Positions 42,703 through 51,552 of a stretch of 51,552 bases of DNA are shown one piece after another; the first letter of the stretch is position 1; each line of letters begins with the position of its first letter. Below the pieces are notes generated by a model. That model was not told where the DNA came from. It did not search any database and saw only the letters and a list, made by a program, of their open reading frames with translations. Origin of the DNA: Mycobacterium sp. E740 (GTDB lineage Bacteria > Actinomycetota > Actinomycetes > Mycobacteriales > Mycobacteriaceae); contig NZ_LZKP01000184.1 of the NCBI RefSeq assembly GCF_001672895.1, forward strand, positions 1 to 51,552, written 5' to 3'. Position numbers and translations under genes: made by a program.

Positions 42703-43512
42703 CTAGGCCTGCGGCACCAGCGCCAGTTGGCGGCTCTGCACGACGATGTGGCCCTCGGAGTCGACGACGATGTGATCCTCGTCGAACCAGTCCTGGCCGA
42801 TCTGGACCGTCGTGCAGAGCACCCGCAGCCACCCGTCGGCGGGCAGGGCCCGCAGGTAGGCTGTCAGCTGCACGGTCGGGGCCCAGCCGAACCGGTTGAC
42901 ACCGAACGTCACCGGCGCCGACACGTCGCCGCACAGCAGGGCGAACAGGGCGTCCGGGGCGACGCCCTTCGGCCGCACCCAGTACTCGATCACCGGCGGC
43001 CCGCCGTCGGAGCGCGGTTCCATGGTGGTCAGCGAGGGCCGGATGTCGCAGCCGTGCGCGAGATGGACGATGCTCGCCATCGGATGGCTCTCGTCGATCG
43101 GCTCCAGGCCCGGCGGCGGCTCGGGTTGCATCAACGGGATCACGGGATTGACGCTCAGCAGGGGCGCCACATGGCGCTCGGGGTCGCCGAGAGTCACCGC
43201 GACCCGCACCGCCGTCCGCTCACCCTGGTTGAGTTCGACGTCGATCAGGCTGATGCGGCGACCACGTTTGCGCACCGTGGTGACGACCTGCATCGGGCCG
43301 GGGTCGGGCGCCCACAGGAAGTTGCCGGACACCGCGATCGGCTGGACGTCTGCGCCATGTTCGATGCGCGCGGCGTTCGCGCACAAGGCCAGCATCGCGC
43401 CGCCGTGCACCTTCGGGCCGATCGTCCAATGTTCGTTCAGCTCACCGTGATACACGCCGTCTCCGGCGGCGGTGAGCGCCATGGCGTCGGTGAACAAGGC
43501 GGAGCCTGCCAT
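42703..43512 (-). CDS. Thioesterase-family (TesB-like double hot-dog) protein, Rv0499-like
   Basis: 269 aa. GVYHGELNEHWTIGPKVHGG and MLALCANAARIEHGADVQPI fit the first hot-dog domain. The second half includes PPVIEYWVRPKGVAPDALFA, VNRFGWAPTVQLTAYLRALP and HIVVQSRQLALVPQ. It likely hydrolyses acyl-CoA or a related thioester, but the catalytic triad was not assigned. ATG 43512; 22 bp after the TIM-barrel gene. Confidence 0.85.
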   Translation of the reverse strand: MAGSALFTDAMALTAAGDGVYHGELNEHWTIGPKVHGGAMLALCANAARIEHGADVQPIAVSGNFLWAPDPGPMQVVTTVRKRGRRISLIDVELNQGERTAVRVAVTLGDPERHVAPLLSVNPVIPLMQPEPPPGLEPIDESHPMASIVHLAHGCDIRPSLTTMEPRSDGGPPVIEYWVRPKGVAPDALFALLCGDVSAPVTFGVNRFGWAPTVQLTAYLRALPADGWLRVLCTTVQIGQDWFDEDHIVVDSEGHIVVQSRQLALVPQA

Positions 43513-43534
43513 CGGTTGGTTTCCTTCGAAAGTG

Positions 43535-44380
43535 TCAGCGCAGCAGGTGCGCGCGGGCGAACTGCAACGACTCGAGCAGCAACTCCTCGCGTTCGGCGGC
43601 GGTGCGTGCGCCCGACGTGGTGACCTCGAGGATCACATGCCCGGCGAAGTCGCTTCCGGCCAGCATCTCGCAGACCTCCACCGTGGGCTGTGTGCCGCGG
43701 CCCGGCACCAGATGTTCGTCGGTGGAGGCGCCGCTGCCGTCGCACAGGTGCAGGTGCACCAGCCCCTCTCCCATCCGGCGAGCCATGTCGACCGCATCGG
43801 AGCCCGCGGTCGCCGTGTGCGACAAGTCGAGGGTGTAGTGGGCGTGGTTGCCGTCGAGCGGGTCATAGGACGGTGCGAACGCCGAGATGCCCGGTCCCGG
43901 CCTGCCGCCGCGTTTGCGCATGCGCTCGATCGAGGTCTGGCCCGAGCCGAAGAACCGGTCGGCGCGGAAAGGGAACATGTTCTCCACGGCGACCATCACT
44001 TCGCTGTCCGCTTCGAGCTGGGCGACCTGCTCGGAGAAGCCTTCGGCGTAGCGACGCTGCCACCGGAACGGCGGGTGCACGACGACGGTCTGCGCGCCCA
44101 GCTCCTCGGCCGCGCGCACGCTGCGTTCGAGTTTGGGAATCGGGTTGGCGCCCCACACCCGCTGAGAGATCAGCAGGCACGGCGCATGCACCGAAAGCAC
44201 CGGCATGTTGTACTGCTCGGACAACCGGGCGACGGCCTCCACGTCCTGGCTGACCGTCTCGGCCCACACCATGAGCTCGACACCGTCGTAGCCGAGCCGG
44301 GCCGCGTACTCGAAGGCCGCCTCGGTTCTCAGCGGGTAGACCGAGGCCGTCGACAGACCGACCTTGATGGCTGGACGCAC
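43535..44380 (-). CDS. Sugar phosphate isomerase/epimerase-type TIM-barrel protein (Rv0498-like)
   Basis: 281 aa AP endonuclease 2-type barrel. Metal-ligand-type positions are seen in GYDGVELMVWAETVSQD, VHPPFRWQRR, VMVAVENMFPF, HYTLDLSHTATAG and HLHLCDGSG. The substrate is unknown. GTG 44380 starts MRPAIKVGLSTASVYPL. Same-strand run ppx, Rv0497-like, this gene, thioesterase, proC with short gaps suggests one operon. Confidence 0.87.
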   Translation of the reverse strand: MRPAIKVGLSTASVYPLRTEAAFEYAARLGYDGVELMVWAETVSQDVEAVARLSEQYNMPVLSVHAPCLLISQRVWGANPIPKLERSVRAAEELGAQTVVVHPPFRWQRRYAEGFSEQVAQLEADSEVMVAVENMFPFRADRFFGSGQTSIERMRKRGGRPGPGISAFAPSYDPLDGNHAHYTLDLSHTATAGSDAVDMARRMGEGLVHLHLCDGSGASTDEHLVPGRGTQPTVEVCEMLAGSDFAGHVILEVTTSGARTAAEREELLLESLQFARAHLLR

Positions 44381-44395
44381 GGGTTATTGGACGCC

Positions 44396-45496
44396 TCAAC
44401 CCGCCTGCATCAGTGCGAGCGGCCCGAATGTGACCATCGCCCCGACCGCGACGGCGATCAGCGTGCTGCCGATGTCCTCGGTCTTGCGCACCACCCGGAC
44501 GCCGACCACCAGGCCGAGGATCACCAGCACGCCGAGCACCAGAGCGATGATGCTGTTCCACTTCCACAGCTGGTCGAAGGCGATGAACAAGCCTGCCCCG
44601 AACGCGACCGCGACCACGCACTGGCCGACGACCCAGAGCGCGCGCAGGAACGACGACATCGCACCGGCCGGGGCCGCGTCGTCGTCCAGGTCGATGCTGT
44701 CCGGATGGCCACGCCGAGCGACGTCGCCGGCGACGTCGTGCCCGCCGAACAGCTCATTGTCGGGGGAACCAAGGAACGTCCGCGAGGCCTCACGGTCGTC
44801 GTCGTCATTCGGCTCCGCAAGGTCGACGGCCGCGTCGGCGGCGTCCTCCTCGTCGGCTTCTGAATCAGCCCATTCGAGCGGATCCGGGCTCATCTCCTCG
44901 GCATCGACCGTCTCGGCATCGACCGTCCCGGCATCGATCGTCCCGGCATCGACCTTCTCGGCATCGGCCTTCTCGGCATCGACCGGGGCCTGTGCGCGGG
45001 ACCGGCGCCAGGCGAACTTGGAGCGGCGCGGCGGTGCGAAGAAGTCCAGGTCGTCGTCGGCGTCACGGCGCTCGACATGGGCTTCGTAGTCGGCGACGGC
45101 GTCGTCGTCATCGCCCTCGGATGCCGGCTCGGTGGTCTCGCCGTCGGGCTCTGCGGCGACGTCGCCCTCGATGTCGGCCGGGGTTTCGGCGGCAGGTTCC
45201 GGTTCGGCTTCCGGTTCCGGTTCCGGCTGCGCTTCGGCTTCCGGTTCGGGTTCTGTCTCAGGTTCTGGCGCGGTCTCGACCGCGGTGGCAGAGGGCCCGG
45301 TCGCGGGCGCGTCGTCATGGTCGCGGACGACGGGGATCTCACCGGTCAGTTCGGCGACCGAGATGGAGTCGGTGTCGCCGCGGCGACGCCGGCGCCGCCC
45401 GCCGACCGGCGGGGCACCGATCGTGCCGTTGCGCGCCAGCAACTCCGCGACCGAGATGGGCCGCGTGTTGCTGTGGTCGTCTTCTGGTCCTGTCAT
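44396..45496 (-). CDS. Rv0497-like membrane protein with acidic repeat region
   Basis: 366 aa. The N-terminus [20 protein letters not shown] is repeated as [14 protein letters not shown] (the VAELL motif seen in several mycobacterial cell-envelope proteins). A long Glu/Pro-rich and Asp-rich segment (about 60-250) follows, including five-residue repeats [15 protein letters not shown] and AETVD encoded by a 15-bp tandem repeat. The C-terminus has three helices ([60 protein letters not shown]). ATG 45496. It is longer than the recalled M. tuberculosis protein (about 310 aa), the excess lying in the repeats. Confidence 0.88.
   Translation of the reverse strand: MTGPEDDHSNTRPISVAELLARNGTIGAPPVGGRRRRRRGDTDSISVAELTGEIPVVRDHDDAPATGPSATAVETAPEPETEPEPEAEAQPEPEPEAEPEPAAETPADIEGDVAAEPDGETTEPASEGDDDDAVADYEAHVERRDADDDLDFFAPPRRSKFAWRRSRAQAPVDAEKADAEKVDAGTIDAGTVDAETVDAEEMSPDPLEWADSEADEEDAADAAVDLAEPNDDDDREASRTFLGSPDNELFGGHDVAGDVARRGHPDSIDLDDDAAPAGAMSSFLRALWVVGQCVVAVAFGAGLFIAFDQLWKWNSIIALVLGVLVILGLVVGVRVVRKTEDIGSTLIAVAVGAMVTFGPLALMQAG
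44896..44985. repeat. Coding VNTR: six 15-bp tandem repeats
   Basis: GGCATC recurs every 15 bp at 44900, 44915, 44930, 44945, 44960 and 44975; the unit is about CTCGGCATCGACCGT with one to three variants per copy. It encodes pentapeptides of the type AE(K/T)VD, so unit gain or loss keeps the frame. Confidence 0.85.
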
Positions 45497-45523
45497 CGTG
45501 TAGTTGCCTTCTGGCCTCGTCAC

Positions 45524-46534
45524 CTATCGTCCAGCATTGCGCACAAACGGCTGTGCTGAGGCCAGATTCTCGGCGCCGCCGACGTTCGACGGACTGTGGG
45601 CGTTGCCGTCGGCTTCGCTGTCGAGTCTCCGCAGGATCAGCCCCTCTCGCAACGCCCAGGGACAGATGTCGACGCTCTCGACGGCGAGGGCCTTCATGCT
45701 CGCCTCGGCTACCAAAGCTCCGGCCACGATCTGTGGCGCCCGATCGGCACTCACCCCTTCCAGTTCGGCACGGTCAGCCGCGGTCATCCTAGAGATGAAA
45801 TTTATGAGTTGCCGAAGACCGGTCGCCGTCAGCGTCCGCTTGACCCGCGGGCCGGCCCCGGACGGCGCAGCTCCGGTCAGGCGGGCCAGCGAGCGGAAGG
45901 TCTTCGACGACGCGACCGCGAGGTCCGGGGCACCGGCCTTGAGCAGCTCGGTGCCGGCGTCGGCCAGTTCGGTGGCCAGCCAGTCCCGCAGCATCGCCAC
46001 CCGGCGGCGGCCGGGCGGATCGTCGGGCAGCCACTCGCGGGTGAGCCGGCCCGCCCCGAGCGGTAGCGACAGCGCCACCTCCGGCTCCTCGTCCACCCCG
46101 TTGGACAGCTCGAGCGACCCGCCGCCGATGTCGATGTTGATGATGCGCCCGGCGCTCCAGCCGTACCAGCGCCGGACCGCCAGGAACGTCAACCGCGACT
46201 CGTCGACACCGGACAGCACGCGCAGCGACACTCCCGTCTCGGCGAGCACCCGGGCGAGCAACTCCTCGGAGTTCTTCGCGTCACGCACCGCCGAGGTGGC
46301 GAACGCCATCAACTCCGAACAACCGGAACTGGTGGCGATTTTCGCGAATTCGTCGATGGTGCCGATCAACTTGTCGGCGCCCTTGCGGGTCAGCTTGCCC
46401 GAGCCGTCGATCGCCTCGGCGAGCCGTAACGACGCCTTGGTCGAACTCATCGGCGTGGGGTGCCCGCCGCGGCGTGCGTCCACCACCAGAAGGTGGACGG
46501 TATTGCTGCCCACGTCGAGCACGCCTAATCGCAC
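45524..46534 (-). CDS. ppx: Exopolyphosphatase / Ppx-GppA phosphatase
   Basis: 336 aa. The first phosphate-binding motif is [20 protein letters not shown] and the second [20 protein letters not shown], typical of the actin-fold Ppx/GppA family; length matches Rv0496. It releases phosphate from polyphosphate or processes (p)ppGpp-type substrates. GTG 46534 is preceded at leaderless distance by TAAGTT. The gene opens the operon to proC. Confidence 0.92.
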   Translation of the reverse strand: MRLGVLDVGSNTVHLLVVDARRGGHPTPMSSTKASLRLAEAIDGSGKLTRKGADKLIGTIDEFAKIATSSGCSELMAFATSAVRDAKNSEELLARVLAETGVSLRVLSGVDESRLTFLAVRRWYGWSAGRIINIDIGGGSLELSNGVDEEPEVALSLPLGAGRLTREWLPDDPPGRRRVAMLRDWLATELADAGTELLKAGAPDLAVASSKTFRSLARLTGAAPSGAGPRVKRTLTATGLRQLINFISRMTAADRAELEGVSADRAPQIVAGALVAEASMKALAVESVDICPWALREGLILRRLDSEADGNAHSPSNVGGAENLASAQPFVRNAGR

Positions 46535-46540
46535 TCACCC

Positions 46541-46546
46541 AACTTA
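46541..46546 (-). promoter_or_regulatory. Putative -10 (TAAGTT) of a leaderless ppx promoter
   Basis: TAAGTT (TANNNT) ends 6 nt before the GTG at 46534 on the minus strand. Confidence 0.45.
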
Positions 46547-46553
46547 ATGGGTC

Positions 46554-46559
46554 TACCGT
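46554..46559 (+). promoter_or_regulatory. Putative -10 (TACCGT) for the Rv0495c-like gene
   Basis: TACCGT (TANNNT) ends 8 nt before GTG 46568, favouring a leaderless start there over ATG 46547. The two divergent transcripts would begin within 35 bp of each other. Confidence 0.45.
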
Positions 46560-46567
46560 GGAAAACC

Positions 46568-47377
46568 GTGAGCGCATCGGCCGTCGAACCTGAGGCGAAG
46601 AGCAAACAACCCGGGCCGGGAGAGGTCGAACTGGACTTCGCGCGGGAGTGGGTCGAGTTCTACGACCCGGACAACCCCGAGCATCTGATCGCCGCCGACA
46701 TGACGTGGCTGTTGTCCCGCTGGACCTGCGTGTTCGGCACCCCGGCGTGCAAGGGCACCGTCGAGGGCCGCCCGGACGACGGGTGCTGTTCGCACGGCGC
46801 GTTCATGTCCGACGACGACGACATCGCCCGGCTCGACGACGCCGTGAAAGCGCTCACCGACGAGGACTGGCAGTTCCGCGAGAAGGGCCTCGGCAAGAAG
46901 GGCTACCTCGAGATGGACGAGTACGACGACCAGCCCAACCTGCGGACCCGAAAGTACAAGGGCGCCTGCATATTCCTCAATCGTCCAGGATTTCCCGGCG
47001 GCATCGGATGCGCGCTGCACAGCAAGGCGCTCAAGCTCGGCGTCGAGCCGTTGACCATGAAGCCCGACGTGTGCTGGCAACTGCCGATCCGGCGCACCCA
47101 GGAATGGGTCGAGCGCCCCGACGGCTCGGAGATCCTCAAGACGTGGATCACCGAGTACGACCGTCGCGGCTGGGGCGAGGGCGGTGCGGATCTGCACTGG
47201 TACTGCACGGGTGACCCGAACGCGCACGTCGGCGTGAAGCCGGTGTGGGAGTCCTACCGGCCCGAACTGATCGAACTGCTCGGCGAGAAGGCTTATGCCG
47301 AGCTGGCCGCAATGTGCAAGCGGCGCAGCGCTTTAGGGCTCATCGCCGTGCATCCGGCGACCCGGGCCGCCGAATGA
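46568..47377 (+). CDS. Cysteine-rich conserved protein (Rv0495c-like)
   Basis: 269 aa. Several conserved cysteines, in [46 protein letters not shown] and [12 protein letters not shown], resemble a YkgJ/DUF3109-type metal-binding cluster, a comparison made by eye. The rest is hydrophilic and cytosolic. GTG 46568 is chosen from the -10 spacing; ATG 46547 is the longer alternative. Conserved in mycobacteria with unknown function. Translationally coupled (ATGA) to the YCII gene. Confidence 0.83.
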   Translation: MSASAVEPEAKSKQPGPGEVELDFAREWVEFYDPDNPEHLIAADMTWLLSRWTCVFGTPACKGTVEGRPDDGCCSHGAFMSDDDDIARLDDAVKALTDEDWQFREKGLGKKGYLEMDEYDDQPNLRTRKYKGACIFLNRPGFPGGIGCALHSKALKLGVEPLTMKPDVCWQLPIRRTQEWVERPDGSEILKTWITEYDRRGWGEGGADLHWYCTGDPNAHVGVKPVWESYRPELIELLGEKAYAELAAMCKRRSALGLIAVHPATRAAE

Positions 47378-47667
47378 CGCTCTTCCTGTTCCGGCTGATC
47401 CCGCCGCGCGCCGATTTCGCACAGACCATGACGCCGGCCGAACAGCAGGCGATGGCCGGGCATCAGGATTACTGGCGGCAGCTGCTGGCCGACGGCCGGG
47501 TGGTCGTCTACGGTCCGGTCGCGGATCCCGAAGGCGTATGGGGATTGGGCGTGTTGCGGGCCGCCGACCGCGCCGAGGTGCTGGCCATCGGCGAGGCCGA
47601 CCCGTCGATCACCGCCGGGGTCAACACCTTCGAGGTGTTCGAGATCCTCGGCGGCGCCACGGGCTGA
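47374..47667 (+). CDS. YCII-related protein
   Basis: 97 aa. [57 protein letters not shown] and the GEADPSI end form the YCII ferredoxin-like fold with the His-Asp pair typical of the family. Specific reaction unknown. ATG 47374 overlaps the previous stop. Convergent with regX3; the shared hairpin at 47661-47681 probably ends both transcripts. Confidence 0.88.
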   Translation: MTLFLFRLIPPRADFAQTMTPAEQQAMAGHQDYWRQLLADGRVVVYGPVADPEGVWGLGVLRAADRAEVLAIGEADPSITAGVNTFEVFEILGGATG

Positions 47668-47681
47668 ACGGGACTCAGCCC
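47661..47681. terminator. Bidirectional hairpin between the YCII gene and regX3
   Basis: GGGCTGA (47661-47667) and TCAGCCC (47675-47681) form a perfect 7-bp stem with a 7-nt loop. Each arm contains one of the two stop codons. No U-tract, as is usual for mycobacterial terminators. Confidence 0.6.
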
Positions 47682-48361
47682 TCGAGTTTGTAGCCGAGAC
47701 CCCGCACGGTGATCAGGTGCACCGGGTTGGCCGGGTCCGCCTCGATCTTGGACCGCAACCGCTTGACATGCACGTCAAGGGTTTTGGTGTCGCCGACGTA
47801 GTCGGCGCCCCATACCCGGTCGATGAGCTGGCCGCGGGTCAGCACCCGGCCGCTGTTGCGCATCAGGTACTCGAGCAGGTCGAACTCCTTGAGCGGCAAC
47901 GTGATCGGCTCCCCGTTGACCGAGACCACGTGGCGCTCGACATCCATCCGGACGGGTCCGGCTTCCAGCACCGCATCGCCGAGGCCCGAGTCGTCGTTGT
48001 CCGCGCCGCGCCGCAGCACAGCGCGGATGCGCGCGATCAGCTCACGCGCCGAATACGGCTTGGTGACGTAGTCGTCGGCGCCGAGCTCGAGGCCGACAAC
48101 CTTGTCGATCTCGCTGTCGCGGGCGGTCACCATGATCACCGGAACGCTTGAGCGCGAACGCAACTGCTTGCAGACGTCCGTTCCGCTCATGCCCGGCAGC
48201 ATCAAGTCGAGCAGCACGATGTCGGCGCCGGCGCGCTCGAACTCGGCGAGCGCGGTCGGCCCGTCGGTGACGACGGTGGCCTCGAAACCCTCCTTGCGAA
48301 GCAGAAAGGCCAGGGGATCGGCCAAGGACTCCTCGTCCTCCACGATCAGCACACTGGTCAT
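47675..48361 (-). CDS. regX3: Phosphate-responsive response regulator RegX3
   Basis: 228 aa OmpR-family regulator. Receiver domain D9, D52 (LLDLMLPG), T79 and K101 ([10 protein letters not shown]); DNA-binding domain includes [20 protein letters not shown] and [20 protein letters not shown]. It controls phosphate uptake genes (from M. tuberculosis and M. smegmatis work). ATG 48361 overlaps the senX3 stop (ATGA), so there is no spacer between the two genes. Confidence 0.95.
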   Translation of the reverse strand: MTSVLIVEDEESLADPLAFLLRKEGFEATVVTDGPTALAEFERAGADIVLLDLMLPGMSGTDVCKQLRSRSSVPVIMVTARDSEIDKVVGLELGADDYVTKPYSARELIARIRAVLRRGADNDDSGLGDAVLEAGPVRMDVERHVVSVNGEPITLPLKEFDLLEYLMRNSGRVLTRGQLIDRVWGADYVGDTKTLDVHVKRLRSKIEADPANPVHLITVRGLGYKLEG

Positions 48362-49557
48362 TGGTCTCGCTGGTCCTCTCGTTCGACGTGCTCATCCGGA
48401 TCGCTTTCCGGATGGGGATAGGCCGGAATCGACAGCGTGAACGTCGATCCCGTTCCCGGCTGACTCCACAGCCGGATGCTTCCGTTGTGGTTGGCCGCCA
48501 CATGCTTGACGATCGCCAACCCCAGCCCGGTGCCGCCGGTGGCCCGGGAGCGCGCCTTGTCGACGCGGAAGAATCGCTCGAACACCCGCTCCTGGTCCTC
48601 GCGGGCGATCCCGATACCGCGGTCGGTCACCGCGATCTCGATGTCGTCGCCGCGCCGCCTGCGGCTGATCGACACCGACGACCCGTTCGGCGAGTACGCG
48701 ATCGCGTTGGACACGAGGTTCGCCACCGCGGTGACCAACAGTGGTTGATCGCCCCACACCTGGAAACCGGTCGGCGCGTCGGTGGTGATCCTGATGTCGG
48801 CGTTGTCGGCGGGCACCTTGTGCCGGGACAGCGCCTCGGCCACCACGGTGTCGACGTCGACGGCCTCCAGGTGCGGCAGCGCCTCGGCACCCTGCAACCG
48901 CGACAACTCGATCAGCTCCCCGATCATGTCGGCCAGCCGGTTGGACTCGGCCACCATCTTCTCGGCGAACCTGCGCACGGTGGCGGGGTCGTCGGCCGAG
49001 GCGAGCAGCGCCTCCGCCAGCACGCTCATCGCGCCGACCGGCGTCTTGAGCTCGTGGCTGACGTTGGCCACGAAGTCCCGGCGCGTGGCTTCCATGCGGG
49101 CGTGTTCGGACTGGTCGTCGACGTAGACGACCGCGAACCGGCGGTCCTGTTCGGTCAGCAGCCGCACGTGGCCGCGCACCGAGAGCCCGGAGCGTCCGGG
49201 AGTGGCCCGCTTGTCCGCCGCGAGATCGACCTCGGTGGGCTCGCCGGTGGCCAGCGTGCGCTCGGCCGCCAGCCACGCGCGCTCGTCGAGCAACCGGTCG
49301 CGGACCAGACCCAGCTCGCGGGCCCGGTCGTTGGCGTACACGACGTCACGGAAGTGATCGACCACTACGATTCCGGTCGGCGAGCGCGAAGCGACGTGGG
49401 AGAGCATCTGCGAGACCGTGATCCCGGTCTGCGCGGCGGCCCGGCGCTGCCTGCGGTCGGCTAGCCGGGGCGTCAGCGCCGCCCCCAGCGCCACACCGGT
49501 CACCGAAGCGAGCAGTGCGACCACCGCTGCGAACAGCAGTGCCGTAGCGACACTCAC
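48358..49557 (-). CDS. senX3: Sensor histidine kinase SenX3
   Basis: 399 aa. N-terminal helix [20 protein letters not shown], then a PAS-like domain (about 45-150), the HisKA box [20 protein letters not shown] (H168), N box [21 protein letters not shown]1 [20 protein letters not shown] and G2 [20 protein letters not shown]. Partner of RegX3; reported to sense phosphate status with the Pst system. GTG 49557. The 139 bp upstream (49558-49696) contain one GTTCACC half site (49577-49583, minus) but no convincing repeated PHO-type box. Confidence 0.95.
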   Translation of the reverse strand: MSVATALLFAAVVALLASVTGVALGAALTPRLADRRQRRAAAQTGITVSQMLSHVASRSPTGIVVVDHFRDVVYANDRARELGLVRDRLLDERAWLAAERTLATGEPTEVDLAADKRATPGRSGLSVRGHVRLLTEQDRRFAVVYVDDQSEHARMEATRRDFVANVSHELKTPVGAMSVLAEALLASADDPATVRRFAEKMVAESNRLADMIGELIELSRLQGAEALPHLEAVDVDTVVAEALSRHKVPADNADIRITTDAPTGFQVWGDQPLLVTAVANLVSNAIAYSPNGSSVSISRRRRGDDIEIAVTDRGIGIAREDQERVFERFFRVDKARSRATGGTGLGLAIVKHVAANHNGSIRLWSQPGTGSTFTLSIPAYPHPESDPDEHVEREDQRDQ

Positions 49558-49696
49558 GCGGAAATCGTACGCATCCGGTGAACGTCATCCCAGCAGCGTG
49601 CGGCCGATTCGGGACAAGTCACACACACAAAGAGCGAAATTCGGGCTGCGGTCTTGCTCCGTTAACCCGTTGTTCGCCGTGCCGCCTGTCGACGGC

Positions 49697-50446
49697 CTAC
49701 TTCGCACCTTGCGATGCGACGGCGGCGGCGCCCGCGGCCGCGGCCTCGGGATCCAGGTAGGTGCCGCCGACCACGGTCGGTTTGAGGTCGGAGTCCAGGT
49801 CGTAGCGCAGCGGGATGCCGGTCGGGATGTTGAGGCCGACGACCTCCTCGTCGGACATGCCGTCGAGGTGCTTGACCAGCGCGCGCAGCGAGTTGCCGTG
49901 CGCGGCGATCAGCACGGTCTTGCCCGCCCGCAGGTCGGGTTCGATGGTCTCGGTGTAGTACGGCACGAACCGCTCGACGACGTCTTTGAGGCATTCGGTG
50001 CGCGGCGGGCCGCCGGGCACGTCCGCATACCGCGGGTCGCCGTCCTGGCTGTAGGGGCTGCCCGGCTCGATCGGCGGCGGCGGCGTGTCGTAGCTGCGTC
50101 GCCACGCCATGAACTGCTCCTCGCCGTACTTCTCCTTGGTCTCGGCCTTGTTCAGTCCTTGCAGCGCGCCGTAATGCCGCTCGTTGAGCCGCCAGTCGCG
50201 GTGCACCGGTATCCAGTGCCGGTCGGCCTTGTCCAGCGCCAGGTTCGCGGTCGTGATGGCCCGGCGCAGCAGCGAGGTGTAGAGCACGTCGGGCTGCCGG
50301 TCGAGTTCCTTGATCAGCTCGCCGGCCCGCACCGCTTCGGCGCGGCCCTTCTCGGTGAGGTCGACGTCGACCCAGCCGGTGAACAGGTTCTTCTCGTTCC
50401 ACTCGCTCTCGCCGTGGCGAAGCAAAATCAGCGTGCAGTCACCCAT
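49697..50446 (-). CDS. gpmA: 2,3-bisphosphoglycerate-dependent phosphoglycerate mutase
   Basis: 249 aa. [20 protein letters not shown] has the catalytic His (H11); [20 protein letters not shown] and [20 protein letters not shown] (second His) follow. Glycolytic interconversion of 3- and 2-phosphoglycerate. Length matches gpm1 (Rv0489). ATG 50446; the region upstream holds the second copy of the palindromic repeat. Confidence 0.95.
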   Translation of the reverse strand: MGDCTLILLRHGESEWNEKNLFTGWVDVDLTEKGRAEAVRAGELIKELDRQPDVLYTSLLRRAITTANLALDKADRHWIPVHRDWRLNERHYGALQGLNKAETKEKYGEEQFMAWRRSYDTPPPPIEPGSPYSQDGDPRYADVPGGPPRTECLKDVVERFVPYYTETIEPDLRAGKTVLIAAHGNSLRALVKHLDGMSDEEVVGLNIPTGIPLRYDLDSDLKPTVVGGTYLDPEAAAAGAAAVASQGAK

Positions 50447-50487
50447 GCGGGCAATCCTCTCACGGCATTCGGATCGCCCACGGTCCG

Positions 50488-50550
50488 CGCCGAGATCGAC
50501 GAAATGGCGGTATCCGGTCGGGAAAATCCGCCAAAACGTAGGTCTCGGCG
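50488..50550 (-). repeat. 63-bp imperfect palindromic repeat, copy 2 (upstream of gpmA)
   Basis: Opposite orientation to copy 1 (21241-21303). Read on the minus strand it begins CGCCGAGACCTACGTTTTGG and ends GTCGATCTCGGCG. The first 26 and last 13 positions are nearly identical to copy 1; the central 10 differ. It fills most of the 112-bp gap between the YbjN-like gene and gpmA. Confidence 0.8.
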
Positions 50551-50558
50551 AGGGAGAG

Positions 50559-51065
50559 TCAGTCGTCCTCGTCGATGAGGTGGGCGAACGCCTGCAGGTT
50601 CTTGAGCGACTCGCCCCGCGACACCCGCCACTCCCATTCCTTCTGGATCGACGAGCGAAAACCCAACTCCAGCAACGTGTTGAAGTCGTTGTCGACGGCT
50701 TCGAGCACCTGGCCGAGGATGCGGTCCACTTCGGCTGAGGTGACCGATTCCAGCGACATCCGGCCGACGAGGTAGATGTCGCCGACGTTGTCGAGGGTGT
50801 AGGCCACGCCGTAGAGCCGGCGGTTGCGCTTGAGCAGGAACCGGTACACGCCCTCGTGGTTCTCGTCGGGCTTGCGGCATACGAACGCCTCGATGCGCAC
50901 CGAGTGTTCGCCGATGGACAGGATCGTGTTCGTCTTCAGCCGTCGCTCGCCGGGCAGTTCGACGATGATGCCGGGCAGGCCACCGTGCGCACCATCGTGG
51001 TGCGTGCAGACCAGGCCGTTCTCCTTGCACGCCTCCTCGATGACCTTTGCCGCCGTTGAGCTCAC
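50559..51065 (-). CDS. YbjN-domain protein (Rv0487-like)
   Basis: 168 aa. The conserved type III secretion chaperone-like fold of YbjN/DUF1790 is suggested by [40 protein letters not shown] and [20 protein letters not shown]. Cytosolic, with no known catalytic motif. GTG 51065 overlaps the mshA stop (GTGA), so it is translated with mshA, as in other mycobacteria; this hints at a link to mycothiol or its regulation, but only by position. Confidence 0.88.
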   Translation of the reverse strand: MSSTAAKVIEEACKENGLVCTHHDGAHGGLPGIIVELPGERRLKTNTILSIGEHSVRIEAFVCRKPDENHEGVYRFLLKRNRRLYGVAYTLDNVGDIYLVGRMSLESVTSAEVDRILGQVLEAVDNDFNTLLELGFRSSIQKEWEWRVSRGESLKNLQAFAHLIDEDD

Positions 51066-51552
51066 GCCCGCACCCCCCGCCGCCGGCTGAACAGGCGACC
51101 GTTCCGGCGCACGACCGGCGGGCGATGCGCCCGGAAGTCGGCGATCGCATGCCCGTAGCTGCCGAGTAGCGCGTCGACCGTGTGCGCCCACGAGAACGTG
51201 GCGGCGTGCTCCACCGCGGCCGGTGCCATGGCCGCGGTGCCGCGCGCCAGCAGGTCGTCGATGGCGTGCGCCCAGTCACCGTCGTCGTGTCCGGCGACCA
51301 GCGTGCCGGTGACACCGTCGCGCACCGCGACCGGCAACCCACCGACCGCCGCGGCCACCACGGGAGTGCCGCACGCCTGAGCTTCGATCGCGACCAGTCC
51401 GAAGGACTCCGAATAGCTGGGCACCGCGACCAGGTCCGCAGCCCGGTACACGTCGACCAACTGTTCGCGCGACTGCGGCGGCAGGAACGTCACCCGGTCC
51501 GAGATACCCAGATCAGAGGCCAGCCGAACCAGCCCGTCGGGCGCTTCCAGCC
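51062..51552 (-). CDS. mshA: D-inositol-3-phosphate glycosyltransferase MshA (5' part off the window)
   Basis: The C-terminal 162 or so codons of a GT4 retaining glycosyltransferase. The Ex7E-type nucleotide-sugar motif lies in [20 protein letters not shown], followed by [20 protein letters not shown] and a basic C-terminus. The continuation [20 protein letters not shown] before it is in frame up to the right edge. MshA makes the first mycothiol precursor, GlcNAc-Ins-P. Identity also rests on synteny with the YbjN-like gene and gpmA. Confidence 0.92.
   Translation of the reverse strand, partial: LEAPDGLVRLASDLGISDRVTFLPPQSREQLVDVYRAADLVAVPSYSESFGLVAIEAQACGTPVVAAAVGGLPVAVRDGVTGTLVAGHDDGDWAHAIDDLLARGTAAMAPAAVEHAATFSWAHTVDALLGSYGHAIADFRAHRPPVVRRNGRLFSRRRGVRA

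Noticed and set aside
44896..44985. CRISPR-like periodic repeat.
   Set aside because: The units are adjacent 15-bp tandem repeats within a coding frame, with no spacers and no cas genes.
46547..46567. ATG 46547 as start of the Rv0495c-like protein.
   Set aside because: It gives a 7-residue extension without RBS; TACCGT at leaderless distance favours GTG 46568, though the upstream start is not excluded.
49558..49696. RegX3/PHO-type autoregulatory box upstream of senX3.
   Set aside because: Only a single GTTCACC half site is visible; no correctly spaced second unit was found.

Overview
The window is high-GC, gene-dense actinobacterial DNA with frequent GTG starts, 1-11 bp gene overlaps and several apparent leaderless promoters. 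Gene content and order match, in inverted orientation, the M. tuberculosis block running from about Rv0540 (left edge) to mshA/Rv0486 (right edge). A Mycobacteriaceae chromosome is therefore near certain. The extra P450, MoxR/vWA, sulfotransferase and MpaB-like genes suggest an environmental, Mycolicibacterium-type species. No rRNA, tRNA, CRISPR, transposase or phage gene was seen. Rv names are recalled from memory of the H37Rv map, not looked up.

Left part (1-10 kb): two glycosyltransferase-like genes, one partial, lie divergent from a two-component system. Then come an NMO-like flavoprotein, a GalE-like epimerase, MTA phosphorylase and a small protein, divergent from menA. A DUF1214/TetR pair is divergent from a sulfotransferase.

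10-16 kb: a split pair, a small HTH protein plus an ATPase-less double Clp-N protein, faces a six-gene MoxR/DUF58/vWA-like membrane operon across a 97-bp promoter region that holds a 16-bp palindrome. This is the most system-like accessory locus in the window.

16-24 kb: a MinD/EspI-like ATPase is followed by a cytochrome c maturation (System II) operon transcribed as hemL, histidine phosphatase, TlpA lipoprotein, ccdA, resB, ccsA. ccdA carries an in-frame 63-bp palindromic repeat. A second copy of that repeat lies 29 kb away, upstream of gpmA.

24-31 kb: accessory region. It holds a divergent pair of Ddn-family proteins, a GntR regulator divergent from a CynX/NimT-type MFS transporter, a 38-codon basic protein with a strong RBS and terminator, a P450, an acidic disordered protein, and an MpaB-like oxygenase with TetR and a candidate operator.

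31-37 kb: hemA-hemC-hemD-hemB followed by four small membrane-protein genes. Together with hemL this supplies the C5 heme pathway from glutamyl-tRNA to uroporphyrinogen III, close to the cytochrome c genes that use heme.

37-51.5 kb: conserved mycobacterial core. It contains a glutaredoxin-like protein, a SerB-like HAD phosphatase, a HadA-like dehydratase, an acyltransferase, an SDR epimerase, ribosomal protein bS22, an excisionase-type HTH protein with a structured leader, proC, a thioesterase, a TIM-barrel isomerase, an Rv0497-like membrane protein with a coding VNTR, ppx, an Rv0495c-like cysteine-rich protein, a YCII protein, regX3-senX3 (directly overlapping), gpmA, a YbjN-like protein and the 3' part of mshA.
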